A program made the translations under genes and the position numbers. This document shows positions 1 to 7,275 of a stretch of DNA of 10,130 nt, piece after piece. Position 1 is the first letter of the stretch. Each line of letters begins with the position of its first letter. The notes under the pieces were generated by a model. The model was not told the DNA's origin. It saw only the letters and a program-made list of their open reading frames with translations, and ran no database searches. The stretch is from an uncultured Actinomyces sp. (lineage in GTDB: Bacteria > Actinomycetota > Actinomycetes > Actinomycetales > Actinomycetaceae): NCBI GenBank assembly GCA_937926415.1, contig CALBAF010000359.1:1-10130 (forward strand). The letters run 5' to 3'.

Positions 1-1
1 C

Positions 2-247
2 GACGCCGCCGACCCGGAAGCCGACGCCCGCGCGCAGATCGACGCTGGCCTCGGCGAAGAGACCGCGGACGAGGCCGGGGCGCAGCCCGGTGACGACGAG
101 GACTTCGACGACTCCGAGGACTCCGAGGACGACGAAGAGTACGAGGACCTTGAGGGCCTGGAGGACGAGGAGGACGCCGACCTCGACGCTTTCGAGGCGC
201 TGACCTCGCTCGCATCCCTGCGCGAGGACGCGGCCGCGACCATCGAG
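2..247 (+). CDS. Acidic coding segment in frame with era (start lies outside window)
   Basis: This frame is open from the left edge to the Era stop at 1163-1165. It has strongly G/C-rich third codon positions, so it looks translated; the other two plus frames meet stops before era. The peptide is very rich in Asp and Glu, with its densest run encoded at about 86-195, and should be disordered. No ATG, GTG or TTG codon lies in this frame between 2 and 247. The start is therefore either left of the window, making this an N-terminal extension or fusion partner of Era, or Era restarts at 248 inside a longer frame. In related genomes the gene before era usually encodes a CBS-domain/CorC-like membrane protein, so a tail of such a protein fused to Era is another reading. 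No folded domain is recognisable here. Confidence 0.6.
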
Positions 248-1165
248 ATGCCGGACTTCCCGGAGGACTTCCGCGCCGGCTTCGTCTCCATCGTCGGACG
301 CCCCAACGTCGGCAAGTCGACCCTGACAAACGCGCTGGTCGGGCGCAAGATCGCGATCACCTCGGGGCGCCCCGAGACGACGCGCCACAACATCCGCGGC
401 ATCGTGCACGGGGACAACTACCAGCTCGTGCTCGTGGACACCCCCGGATACCACCGTCCGCGTACGCTGCTGGGCAAGCGACTCAACGACATGGTGCGCG
501 AGGCTCTCTCCGAGGTCGACGTCGTGCTCTTCTGCCTGCCCGCCGACCAGCGCATCGGCCCCGGCGACCAGTTCATCGCCCGCGAGCTGCGCGGCATCAA
601 GCGCCCGATCATCGCCGTGGCGACCAAGTGTGACGCCGTGCCGCGTGAGCGCGTCATGAAGCACCTGCTCTCCATCGAGAAGCTGGGGGAGTGGGCGGCC
701 ATCGTGCCGGTCTCCTCCGTGGAGGGCAAGGGCATCGATCACCTGCGCGAGGTGCTCGCGCAGACTGTGCCTCTGTCGCCGCCGCTGTACCCGTCAGGTG
801 ACGTCACCGACGAGTCGCGCGACACCCTGATCGCCGAGTTCATCCGCGAGGCCGCCCTGGAGGGCGTGCGCGACGAGCTGCCTCACTCCCTGGCCGTCCA
901 GGTCGAGGAGATCATCGAGAGGCCGCGCCGCGAGGGCGACGACCGCCCGCCCATGCTCGACATTCACGTGAACGTCTACGTCGAGCGCGACTCTCAGAAG
1001 GCCATCATCATCGGCCGAAAGGGCTCACGCCTCAAGCAGATCGGCACCCAGGCCCGCGCCCACATCGAGGAGCTGCTGGGCCGCCGCGTCTACCTTGACC
1101 TGCACGTGCGCACCGCGAAGGACTGGCAGTCCGACCCGAAGATGCTGGGACGCCTCGGGTTCTGA
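248..1165 (+). CDS. era: GTPase Era, ribosome small-subunit assembly factor
   Basis: Era binds the 3' end of 16S rRNA and helps mature the 30S subunit in a GTP-dependent cycle. Counting from the ATG at 248, the 305-residue product has the full family layout. G1 is GRPNVGKS at residues 17-24, the switch I threonines lie in PETTRHN (42-48), G3 is DTPG at 64-67, G4 is TKCD at 126-129 (a variant of NKxD) and G5 is around SSV at 156-158. A C-terminal KH domain carries its GxxG loop as GRKG at 256-259, and the protein ends in the typical DWQ...LGRLGF tail. The length is normal for Era. The ATG at 248 has no clear Shine-Dalgarno sequence and the frame stays open upstream, so the true start may be earlier. 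The next gene begins 1 nt after the stop, suggesting translational coupling. Confidence 0.95.
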   Translation: MPDFPEDFRAGFVSIVGRPNVGKSTLTNALVGRKIAITSGRPETTRHNIRGIVHGDNYQLVLVDTPGYHRPRTLLGKRLNDMVREALSEVDVVLFCLPADQRIGPGDQFIARELRGIKRPIIAVATKCDAVPRERVMKHLLSIEKLGEWAAIVPVSSVEGKGIDHLREVLAQTVPLSPPLYPSGDVTDESRDTLIAEFIREAALEGVRDELPHSLAVQVEEIIERPRREGDDRPPMLDIHVNVYVERDSQKAIIIGRKGSRLKQIGTQARAHIEELLGRRVYLDLHVRTAKDWQSDPKMLGRLGF

Positions 1166-1166
1166 C

Positions 1167-3632
1167 ATGCCCAGCGTCATCCGTGTACGCGGGGCCCGCG
1201 TCCACAACCTGAAAAACGTGGACGTTGACGTTCCCCTGAACGAATTTGTCGCAGTCGCGGGCGTGTCTGGGTCGGGCAAATCCTCCCTGGCCCTGGGAAC
1301 GCTCTATGCAGAGGGATCGCGGCGTTACCTGGAGTCCCTGGCGACCTACACGCGTCGGCGCATCTCCCAGGCTGCCAAGGCCTCGGTCGACGAGGTTGCG
1401 CACGTGCCCGCCGCGCTCGCGCTGCGCCAGCGTCCAGGTGTCCCCGACGTGCGCTCCACCTTCGGTACGGCGACGGAGCTTCTCAACTACCTGCGCCTGC
1501 TGTTCTCACGCGTTGGCTCCTACCTGTGCCCCAACGGGCACCGCGTCCCGCCCTCGCGCAACGTGGCCCTAGAAGTGCCTCTCACGTGCCCGCAGTGTGC
1601 AGCCTCCTTCTACGGCCTCGGTGCGGAGGAGATGGCATTTAACTCGGGCGGTGCGTGCCCGGTGTGTGAGGGGACGGGCGTCCAGCGCGTCGTCAACCGA
1701 GCGTCCCTCGTGCCCGATGAATCCCTCACTATTGACGAGGGCGCGGTTTCCCCGTGGGGATCCCTTATGTGGAAGCTCATGAAGGACGTCGCCCGCGAAA
1801 TGGGTGTGCGCACGAACGTGCCCTTCCGGGACCTGAGCGATGCGGAGAAGGCGATCGTCTACGAGGGGCCCGCCGAGAAACGTCACATCGTCGTCGCCAC
1901 CAAGACCGGCGGCGCGGAGCTGGACTTCACCTACTTCAATGCGGTCGCCACGGTCGAAAACGCCTTGTCGAAGGCGAAAGATGAGAAGGCCCTCGCCCGC
2001 GTGGAAAAATACCTCATCACCCGCACATGCCCCGCGTGCGACGGCACGCGCCTGGGGGAACGTGTACGCTCCACGCTGATCGAGGGCATCGACCTGGGCG
2101 AGGCCTCGCGCCTCACGCTCACGGAGCTGCGCGAGTGGGTCCAGCGCGTCCCCGGCCTCGTTCCGGATGAGGTAGCTCCCATGGCCCGCGTCATCGTCGA
2201 GGAGATGACCGAGCCGATGGATCGCCTCGTGCAGCTCGGCCTGTCCTACCTGTCCCTCGACCGCGCGTCCTCGACGTTGTCCAACGGTGAGCGCCAGCGC
2301 ATGCAGCTCGCCCGTGCCGTACGCAACCGGACGACCGGGGTCCTCTACGTGCTGGACGAGCCGACCATCGGCCTGCACCCCTCCAACGTCGACGGCGTCT
2401 TGGCGATCATCCGGGAACTCCTCGCCGACGGGAATTCCGCTGTCGTCGTCGACCACGACACACGTGTCCTCGCAGCCGCGGATCACCTGATCGAGATCGG
2501 ACCCGGAGCGGGAGCGGACGGTGGTCGCGTCATCTTCCAGGGCCCCATCAACGAGGCCTCCCACGCCCCCGCGTCCCGCATCGGCCCGTACATGGCTGGG
2601 GTCCGTCGGGTTGAGCGTGCAGCGGGGGAGTCGGATCAGGGCGCGGATGTCGATGGGCGCGGTGCGCTTCACCTGGAGACTAACCAGATCCACACGGTGC
2701 GGCCCCTGAGTGTTGATATTCCGCTGGGTTCGTTGACGGCCGTGACGGGCGTCAGTGGGTCGGGTAAGACGACACTCGTCCTTGAGTCGCTGATTCCCGC
2801 GCTGCGTGCGCGCCTTGCTGGTGAGCCTTTGCCCGCGCACGTGCGCGACGTGGATGCCGCCGGTATCTCACGGGTGAACCTGATCGACGCGACGCCGATC
2901 GGAGTGAACGTGCGCTCGACCGTGGCCACGTACTCCGGTGTCCTGGATGAGCTGCGCCGGGCGTTTGCGCGTACCGAGGAGGCGCAGGCTGCTGGGCTGA
3001 AGCCCGGCGCCTTCTCCTACAATACGGGTTCGCTTCGATGCCCCACGTGCGACGGTACTGGGCAGATCACCCTGGATGTGCAATTTTTGCCCGACGTGGA
3101 CATCGAGTGCACAGATTGTCGAGGGAGCCGCTACGGCGCACAGGCGTCGCAGATCCGCCGCGATGGGCTGAGCCTGCCCGACATCATGGCGATGAGCGTG
3201 GACGAGGCAAGGGCGGCCGTGCGTGGGTTGAAGAAAGCGGGCGCCCTCCTCGAGACCCTGGCTGGCCTCGGCCTGGGCTACCTGACGCTGGGGGAGGCCA
3301 CTCCCGCCCTCTCCGGTGGCGAGGCCCAGCGCCTCAAGCTTGCCTCTGAAATGGGTAGGCGCCAGGAGGGCACTCTCTTCGTCTTCGACGAGCCGACGAT
3401 CGGCCTGCACCCGGATGATGTGCAGGTCCTCCTGAACGTGCTCCAGCACCTCATTGAGCGTGGCGCGACGGTCCTCGTCATCGAGCACGACCTGGACCTG
3501 ATCCGTTGCGCTGACTGGGTTATTGATATGGGCCCGGGCGGCGGCATCGAAGGTGGTCGTATCGTCGCGCAGGGCACTCCGAGCGATATCGTGGACAGCG
3601 AGGCCTCGGTGACGGGACGCTACCTGCGCTGA
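1167..3632 (+). CDS. UvrA-like ABC ATPase lacking the UvrB-binding domain (UvrA2 type)
   Basis: This is an 821-residue UvrA-family protein; canonical UvrA has about 940-960 residues. It has two ABC ATPase units. The first has Walker A GVSGSGKS (32-39), signature LSNGE (371-375) and Walker B LDEPTIGLHP (396-405). The second has Walker A GVSGSGKT (528-535), signature LSGGE (715-719) and FDEP (740-743). Cysteine pairs typical of the zinc modules remain: CPNGH (121-125), CPQC (141-144), CPVC (164-167), CPAC before GTRLGE, and CPTC...CTDC in the second half. Only about 40 residues separate the first and third motifs, where UvrA1 carries its UvrB-binding domain of about 110 residues. That domain is therefore missing, as in UvrA2 and DrrC-like proteins. 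Those relatives bind DNA and are linked to tolerance of DNA-damaging drugs, not core excision repair. The ATG at 1167 is chosen because the family N-terminus (IRVRGARVHNLKN) starts there; a longer frame from 1095 only overlaps era. Confidence 0.88.
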   Translation: MPSVIRVRGARVHNLKNVDVDVPLNEFVAVAGVSGSGKSSLALGTLYAEGSRRYLESLATYTRRRISQAAKASVDEVAHVPAALALRQRPGVPDVRSTFGTATELLNYLRLLFSRVGSYLCPNGHRVPPSRNVALEVPLTCPQCAASFYGLGAEEMAFNSGGACPVCEGTGVQRVVNRASLVPDESLTIDEGAVSPWGSLMWKLMKDVAREMGVRTNVPFRDLSDAEKAIVYEGPAEKRHIVVATKTGGAELDFTYFNAVATVENALSKAKDEKALARVEKYLITRTCPACDGTRLGERVRSTLIEGIDLGEASRLTLTELREWVQRVPGLVPDEVAPMARVIVEEMTEPMDRLVQLGLSYLSLDRASSTLSNGERQRMQLARAVRNRTTGVLYVLDEPTIGLHPSNVDGVLAIIRELLADGNSAVVVDHDTRVLAAADHLIEIGPGAGADGGRVIFQGPINEASHAPASRIGPYMAGVRRVERAAGESDQGADVDGRGALHLETNQIHTVRPLSVDIPLGSLTAVTGVSGSGKTTLVLESLIPALRARLAGEPLPAHVRDVDAAGISRVNLIDATPIGVNVRSTVATYSGVLDELRRAFARTEEAQAAGLKPGAFSYNTGSLRCPTCDGTGQITLDVQFLPDVDIECTDCRGSRYGAQASQIRRDGLSLPDIMAMSVDEARAAVRGLKKAGALLETLAGLGLGYLTLGEATPALSGGEAQRLKLASEMGRRQEGTLFVFDEPTIGLHPDDVQVLLNVLQHLIERGATVLVIEHDLDLIRCADWVIDMGPGGGIEGGRIVAQGTPSDIVDSEASVTGRYLR

Positions 3633-3681
3633 GACTCTGTCGCAGGGAAACATCGGGTAGGCCTCGGCTCAGATAAGCATG

Positions 3682-3711
3682 GTGCCCGGCTGCCGTGAGG
3701 CAGCCGGGCAC
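3682..3711. terminator. Bidirectional hairpin terminator between convergent uvrA-like gene and lutC
   Basis: A perfect 13-bp GC-rich stem (3682-3694 paired with 3699-3711) has a 4-nt GTGA loop. It lies 49 nt past the uvrA-like stop and 18 nt past the lutC stop on the other strand. The T-tracts are short and interrupted on both sides (TCTT on the plus strand, CTTATCT on the minus strand), which is common in high-GC actinobacteria. The 97-bp gap at 3633-3729 holds nothing else recognisable. Confidence 0.85.
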
Positions 3712-3729
3712 TCTTACGTCGTGATCAGG

Positions 3730-4404
3730 TCACTTGACGATGACGACTCGCAGGAAGCGGGGGCCGTGCACGCCGTTGACGCGGACCAGCTCGATGTCGG
3801 AGGTGGCCGAGCCGCCGGCGATCCAGGTCATCGGACGGGTTGGGTTCTTACCGAGGATCTCGACGGCCTGGGGCACCGTGGGAACGATGTCGGAGGCGCG
3901 CAGGACGACGACGTGAGTGTCGGGCACGAGCGAGATCGCGCGGCGACCCTGGTCGGGCTCACCGTCGAGGACGATGGTGCCGGACAGGGAGATCGCGACG
4001 CGGCAACGCGTGACGACGGCGTCGATCTCGTCCAGCTCCAGCGTCGGGATTGCCTGCTCGCGGGAATCCTCGCGGACCTTGCGACCGTTGCGTGCGGCGG
4101 CCTTCTTGAAGGCCTCGTCCAGGCCGGTGGGAACCACGACGGAGGTGGCCTTCTGGTCAGCCAGGAACTTCGAGATCGCATCTGAGACCTCGGACTCTTC
4201 GGAGACCACGACGACCTGCGCGGAGTAGTCCTCGAGCGTCTCGATCATTTCCTCGATGACTGCATCCGAACCGGGCGCGTGCTCGGTGGAGCGGATGTAG
4301 TCGCGGGGGATCGGGCGCACCGGACGGCCCTTCTGGGAACGAGAGATGGCGTCGCGTGCGCGCGCCAGGATGGCGGTCTTCGCGTCCATGGTGGTGGTGC
4401 TCAT
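3730..4404 (-). CDS. lutC: Lactate utilization protein C (LUD domain)
   Basis: This 224-residue protein is the LutC/YkgG subunit of the LutABC lactate oxidation system, which converts lactate to pyruvate in the cytoplasm. It has the LUD (DUF162) fold. The C-terminal half is diagnostic: ISLSGTIVLDG, RRAISLVPDTHVVVL, and near the end SATSDIELVRVNGVHGPR, a hallmark of the family. The length is normal. The start is supported by a near-perfect Shine-Dalgarno sequence AAGGAGG 6 nt upstream of the ATG, the best in the operon. That site lies inside the last codons of lutB, whose stop is 1 nt from this start, so lutB and lutC are probably co-translated. It is the last gene of the operon and is followed by the convergent terminator. 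Confidence 0.93.
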   Translation of the reverse strand: MSTTTMDAKTAILARARDAISRSQKGRPVRPIPRDYIRSTEHAPGSDAVIEEMIETLEDYSAQVVVVSEESEVSDAISKFLADQKATSVVVPTGLDEAFKKAAARNGRKVREDSREQAIPTLELDEIDAVVTRCRVAISLSGTIVLDGEPDQGRRAISLVPDTHVVVLRASDIVPTVPQAVEILGKNPTRPMTWIAGGSATSDIELVRVNGVHGPRFLRVVIVK

Positions 4405-4405
4405 G

Positions 4406-6010
4406 TCACGCCTCCTTCGGGGTCGTGTTGGTGGTCATGCCGTGCTCGGAAGCGAGCGGGATGCCCTTCGCGGGGGCGTCAGTGCGCGGCGCGTTGGCGT
4501 CGGAATCCTTGTGGGTGCGCTTCCACCACTCGCGGAAGGTTTCCTTCGGGGCGACCGGCAGGTCGCGTGCGCGCGTCCACAGCGAGGCCGGGAACGGCAG
4601 CGCGCCGATGGAGCCCTTCTTGGCGAACAGGCGGGTGGCCTTCGCGCCCTTTCCGGCGGCCTTCCACAGCTTCGCGTTCGTCATTATCGGGGTGGTCGCG
4701 CCCATCGCGAGGTCCCACACGTCCGGCACGAGGTTGCGCTTGACGTCAACCGTGCGCGCACGCATGTGGATGAGGATCGTCGGGATGTCGATCTTGACGG
4801 GGCAGACCTCGCCACACGCGCCACACAGGGAGGACGCGAAGGGCAGGGTGTGCACCGGGTCGTGCTCGTCGAGGCCCTGGGTGAGCTGCGGGGTCAGGAT
4901 CGCGCCGATGGGGCCCGGGTAAACGGAGCCGTAGGCGTGACCGGAGGTGTGCTGGTACACCGGGCAGATGTTCATGCACGAGCCGCAGCGGATGCAGGCG
5001 AGGGCCTGGCGGCCGATCGGGTCGGTGAGGACCTTGGTGCGGCCGTTGTCCATGAGGATGAGGTGGAATTCCTGGGGGCCGTCGCCGGGGGTGACGCCCG
5101 TCCACATGGAGGTGTAGGGGTTCATGCGCTCGCCGGTGGCGGAGCGGGGGAGCAGCTGCGAGAAGATCTCCACGTCCTGGAAGCGAGGCACCAGCTTCTC
5201 GATGCCCATCAGGGTGATGAGCGTGTCCGGCAGGGTCAGGCACATACGGCCGTTGCCCTCGGACTCGAAGATGGAGACGGTTCCGGTTTCAGCAATGCCC
5301 ATGTTGGTGCCGGAGACGGCAACCTTGGCGTGCAGGAACTTCTTACGCAGGTGGGAGCGGGCTGCGGCCGTCAGCTCGGTTGGGTCGTCGGAAAGATCGC
5401 GGGGCGCGTCCTCCATGCGATCCAGGAAGATACCGCGGACCTCGGAGCGGTTGCGGTGGATCGCGGGGACCACGATGTGACTGGGCATGTCGTCGGCCAG
5501 CTGGACAATCATCTCGGCGAGGTCGGTCTCGCGAGCGCTGATGCCCTGTTCCTTCAGGTACTCGTTGAGGTTGGTCTCCTGGGTGGCCATGGACTTGACC
5601 TTGACGACCTCGTCAACGCCCTTGGACTTGATGATCTCCGCGACGATGCGGTTGGCCTCGTGCTTGTCGCGCGCCCAGTGGACGATGCCACCGCGGGCGG
5701 TCACGTTGCGCTCGAACTCTTCGAGGAGCTCGGGCATGCGCGAGGCGACCTCGAACTTGACGGCCTCGGCTGCGTTACGCAGGTTCTCCCAGTCCGGCAT
5801 TTCCGCGACGCGCTGGGCGCGCTTGGTGCGGATGGTGCGGGTGGCGTGGCCCAGGTTGCGGCGCATCTGGGTGTTTGCGAGGGTCTTGTGGGCGCCTTCC
5901 GGGAAGGTCGTGCCCCAGCGGAGGGTGTCCTCGGGGATAGTGACGGTGGTGCGCCATCCGCCGGTGTGCGACTCGGGGGCGGAGGGCATTCCGATGAACG
6001 TTGCGGTCAT
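4406..6010 (-). CDS. lutB: Lactate utilization iron-sulfur protein B
   Basis: LutB is the 534-residue Fe-S subunit of the LutABC lactate oxidising complex, thought to pass electrons from lactate oxidation onward. The N-terminal part to about residue 300 is a LUD domain, recognisable by SHIVVPAIHRNRSEV and VSGTNMGIAETGTV. Two 4Fe-4S motifs follow: C339, C342, C345, C349 (CIRCGSCMNICP), then C396, C399, C403 (CGACGEVCPVKI). Between them lies the family block HAYGSVYPGPIGAIL. The C-terminal 100 residues match the usual LutB tail. The family is commonly about 470-490 residues, so this one has a modestly longer N-terminus and a polar tail. The start is 1 nt after the lutA stop and is preceded by AGGTGA, a usable Shine-Dalgarno sequence within the lutA end. 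Full Fe-S ligands imply an active protein. Confidence 0.95.
   Translation of the reverse strand: MTATFIGMPSAPESHTGGWRTTVTIPEDTLRWGTTFPEGAHKTLANTQMRRNLGHATRTIRTKRAQRVAEMPDWENLRNAAEAVKFEVASRMPELLEEFERNVTARGGIVHWARDKHEANRIVAEIIKSKGVDEVVKVKSMATQETNLNEYLKEQGISARETDLAEMIVQLADDMPSHIVVPAIHRNRSEVRGIFLDRMEDAPRDLSDDPTELTAAARSHLRKKFLHAKVAVSGTNMGIAETGTVSIFESEGNGRMCLTLPDTLITLMGIEKLVPRFQDVEIFSQLLPRSATGERMNPYTSMWTGVTPGDGPQEFHLILMDNGRTKVLTDPIGRQALACIRCGSCMNICPVYQHTSGHAYGSVYPGPIGAILTPQLTQGLDEHDPVHTLPFASSLCGACGEVCPVKIDIPTILIHMRARTVDVKRNLVPDVWDLAMGATTPIMTNAKLWKAAGKGAKATRLFAKKGSIGALPFPASLWTRARDLPVAPKETFREWWKRTHKDSDANAPRTDAPAKGIPLASEHGMTTNTTPKEA
4411..4417 (-). promoter_or_regulatory. lutC ribosome binding site
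   Basis: On the minus strand this reads AAGGAGG, 6 nt before the lutC ATG. It lies within the lutB 3' end and fixes the lutC start. Confidence 0.85.
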
Positions 6011-6011
6011 G

Positions 6012-6809
6012 TCAGATCACCTGTGCGCTTTCGGGTGCGAAGGAGATGTTGCCCTCGAAGGGCTGATCCTTGGTGGATGCCAGGATCTCGGCGAGGTGCA
6101 TCGGGCGGATGCCCGAGTTGAGACGCGAGAGGCCGCCGCCGACGTGCATGAGGCACGAGTAGTCGCCCATGACGAGGACCTCGGCGCGCGTGGACATGAC
6201 GTTGGTGACCTTGTCCGCGAGCATCGAGGTGGAGGTCTCGGAGTTCTTCATGGCGAAGGTGCCGCCGAAACCGCAGCAGACCTCGGCGTCGGGCAGGTCG
6301 ACGAGGGTCAGGCCCTCGACGGCGCGCAGGAGGCGGTAGGGGCGGTCGCCGACCTTGGCGATACGCAGCGAATGGCAGGTCGGGTGGTAGGTGACCGTGT
6401 GGGGGAAGTACGCGCCCACGTCCTCGAGGCCCAGAACGTCGGTGATGAGCTCAGTGAGGTCGTAGGTGTGTTCAGCGATGCGCTGGGACTGCTTCGCGAG
6501 ATGCTCGTCGCCCACGTGCTCGGCAACGACCTTCTGCTCGTGGCGCGCTGCACCGGTGCAGGAGCCGGAGGGGACGACGATGGCGTCCCACTGGCCGTCG
6601 AGCACGGGCTCGAAGGTCTTGACGTGGTTACGGGTGATCTTCGCGGCGTCTTCGAAGTAGCCGGTGTTTGCGTGCATCTGTCCGCAGCAGACCTGGTCTT
6701 CAGGGAAGACGACCTCGTGGCCGAGGCGTTCAAGCAGGGTCACTGTGGCCTGGGCAGCCTGGGGGAACATAACGTCTGCCAGGCAGGTGGAAAAGAGAGC
6801 GATGCGCAC
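6012..6809 (-). CDS. lutA: Lactate utilization protein A (CCG-domain Fe-S protein), GTG start
   Basis: LutA is the (Fe-S)-binding subunit of LutABC, related to the GlcF/HdrB cysteine-rich family. The 265-residue protein has two CCG (DUF224) domains. The first has C9, CCG at 41-43 and C84 in PSGSC. The second has C145 in HPTC, CCGFGG at 178-183 and C219 in GDYSC. Most LutA proteins have about 240 residues, so the last 20 or so form a short C-terminal extension. The start codon is GTG (CAC at 6807-6809 on the plus strand), with the purine-rich site AGGAAGGA upstream. The next residues, RIALFSTCLAD, match the usual LutA N-terminus. It is the first gene of lutABC, and 541 bp separate it from the lipoprotein gene upstream, so the operon probably has its own promoter. 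No LutR or LldR regulator gene lies in the window. Confidence 0.94.
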   Translation of the reverse strand: MRIALFSTCLADVMFPQAAQATVTLLERLGHEVVFPEDQVCCGQMHANTGYFEDAAKITRNHVKTFEPVLDGQWDAIVVPSGSCTGAARHEQKVVAEHVGDEHLAKQSQRIAEHTYDLTELITDVLGLEDVGAYFPHTVTYHPTCHSLRIAKVGDRPYRLLRAVEGLTLVDLPDAEVCCGFGGTFAMKNSETSTSMLADKVTNVMSTRAEVLVMGDYSCLMHVGGGLSRLNSGIRPMHLAEILASTKDQPFEGNISFAPESAQVI

Positions 6810-6816
6810 TGGGAGA

Positions 6817-6824
6817 TCCTTCCT
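6817..6824 (-). promoter_or_regulatory. lutA ribosome binding site supporting a GTG start
   Basis: The minus strand reads AGGAAGGA about 7 nt before the GTG at 6809. No in-frame ATG gives the LutA N-terminus, so this site decides the start. Confidence 0.75.
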
Positions 6825-6851
6825 CGTGGGTGCTGTTCAGCCCAGGTTATG

Positions 6852-6871
6852 ACTGGGTCCGAGGTCCCAGT
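6852..6871. promoter_or_regulatory. 20-bp inverted repeat just upstream of lutA, operator or leader hairpin
   Basis: Arms ACTGGG (6852-6857) and CCCAGT (6866-6871) pair perfectly. Inside them CC and GG pair after one T/T mismatch, around a 2-nt centre. It lies about 43 nt before the lutA start codon. It could be an operator for a regulator encoded elsewhere or a hairpin in the leader mRNA. It does not clearly match the GntR/LldR operator pattern (TNGTNNNACNA), so no regulator is named. Confidence 0.45.
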
Positions 6872-7035
6872 GACCGTTTTTGTTCAGACAACTTAGGTGA
6901 GGTTGATTTATCCGCTATTTTTTGCGGAAAAATCTTCGCCGATAATCAATGAAAATTCGCCTCATATTGGGCGTTTGAGGACCTTTGGGGCGTGACTTAG
7001 CTCAGGGTGAGTTTTCGTTTTTCAGTTTTGCGATG
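6872..7035 (-). promoter_or_regulatory. AT-rich probable promoter region of lutABC
   Basis: Base composition drops sharply here compared with the flanking genes, with several T and A runs (6875-6882, 6916-6933, 7013-7026). It is the obvious place for the lutABC promoter. I could not pick a convincing -35/-10 pair on the minus strand. An imperfect dyad (TCCGC at 6911-6915, GCGGA at 6924-6928, with T/A flanks) lies in it and overlaps the last base of the possible iron box. Confidence 0.4.
6893..6911. promoter_or_regulatory. Possible DtxR/IdeR-like iron box upstream of lutA
   Basis: By hand alignment, the 19 bases starting TTAGGTGAGG agree with the DtxR/IdeR consensus (TTAGGTTAGGCTAACCTAA) at 13 positions. 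The left half-site is strong and the right half is weak. It lies 84 nt upstream of the lutA start in the AT-rich region where a promoter would be expected. Iron control would make sense for an Fe-S-rich enzyme system, but the partial match is only suggestive. Confidence 0.3.
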
Positions 7036-7184
7036 ATTGCGTGTGCGCAAGAGGTTGCCCGGGCCTCGTTCGTGACTGAACTGTCTTCCTTGTGACGGGT
7101 GCATCGACACTGATGCGGGGAATGGGAGGCTTGCTGAAGAGGTGTCAGGTTGGACCTAGCCGCGCGTGAGCTTGTTGCTCGGTG

Positions 7185-7275
7185 GCAATGCACTATTTGG
7201 CGCAGCATTGCACTAGATAGTAGGCAGTGCAATGCCCTCGTAACTAGTGCATTGCTGTCGTAACTAGTGCATTGC
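7185..7275. repeat. Five 11-bp boxes (TAGTGCAWTGC) on an exact 20-bp period
   Basis: Boxes begin at 7185, 7205, 7225, 7245 and 7265. The first two read in reverse (GCAATGCACTA, GCATTGCACTA) and the last three forward (CAGTGCAATGC, then TAGTGCATTGC twice). Box 1 is the exact reverse complement of boxes 4 and 5; box 2 matches the complement of box 3 except for one end base. Boxes 1/4 and 2/3 are both centred on 7220, giving a nested dyad. The 9-base spacers are not complementary, so the boxes rather than one long hairpin appear to be what is kept. This looks like a multi-site operator or iteron-like array. No known regulator is recognised. Confidence 0.8.

Noticed and set aside
1095..1166. Upstream extension of the uvrA-like gene into era
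   Set aside because: The extra 24 residues overlap the Era KH domain in another frame; UvrA family homology begins at the Met at 1167.
1569..2840. 423-codon minus-strand frame opposite the uvrA-like gene
   Set aside because: It is a shadow of a well-supported conserved gene, with no start signal or family features.
4346..6121. 591-codon plus-strand frame opposite lutA/lutB
   Set aside because: It is antisense to clear LutB and LutA coding sequence; long antisense frames are expected at this GC content, and the product is a His/Val/Gly/Asp-rich shadow.
5487..6896. 469-codon plus-strand frame opposite lutB/lutA and into the intergenic region
   Set aside because: It is a shadow frame of lutB and lutA; the product is not protein-like and the conserved Fe-S motifs are on the other strand.
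7091..7106. CRP/GlxR-like site starting TGTGA
   Set aside because: Only the left half-site fits; the right half does not match TCACA at the required spacing.
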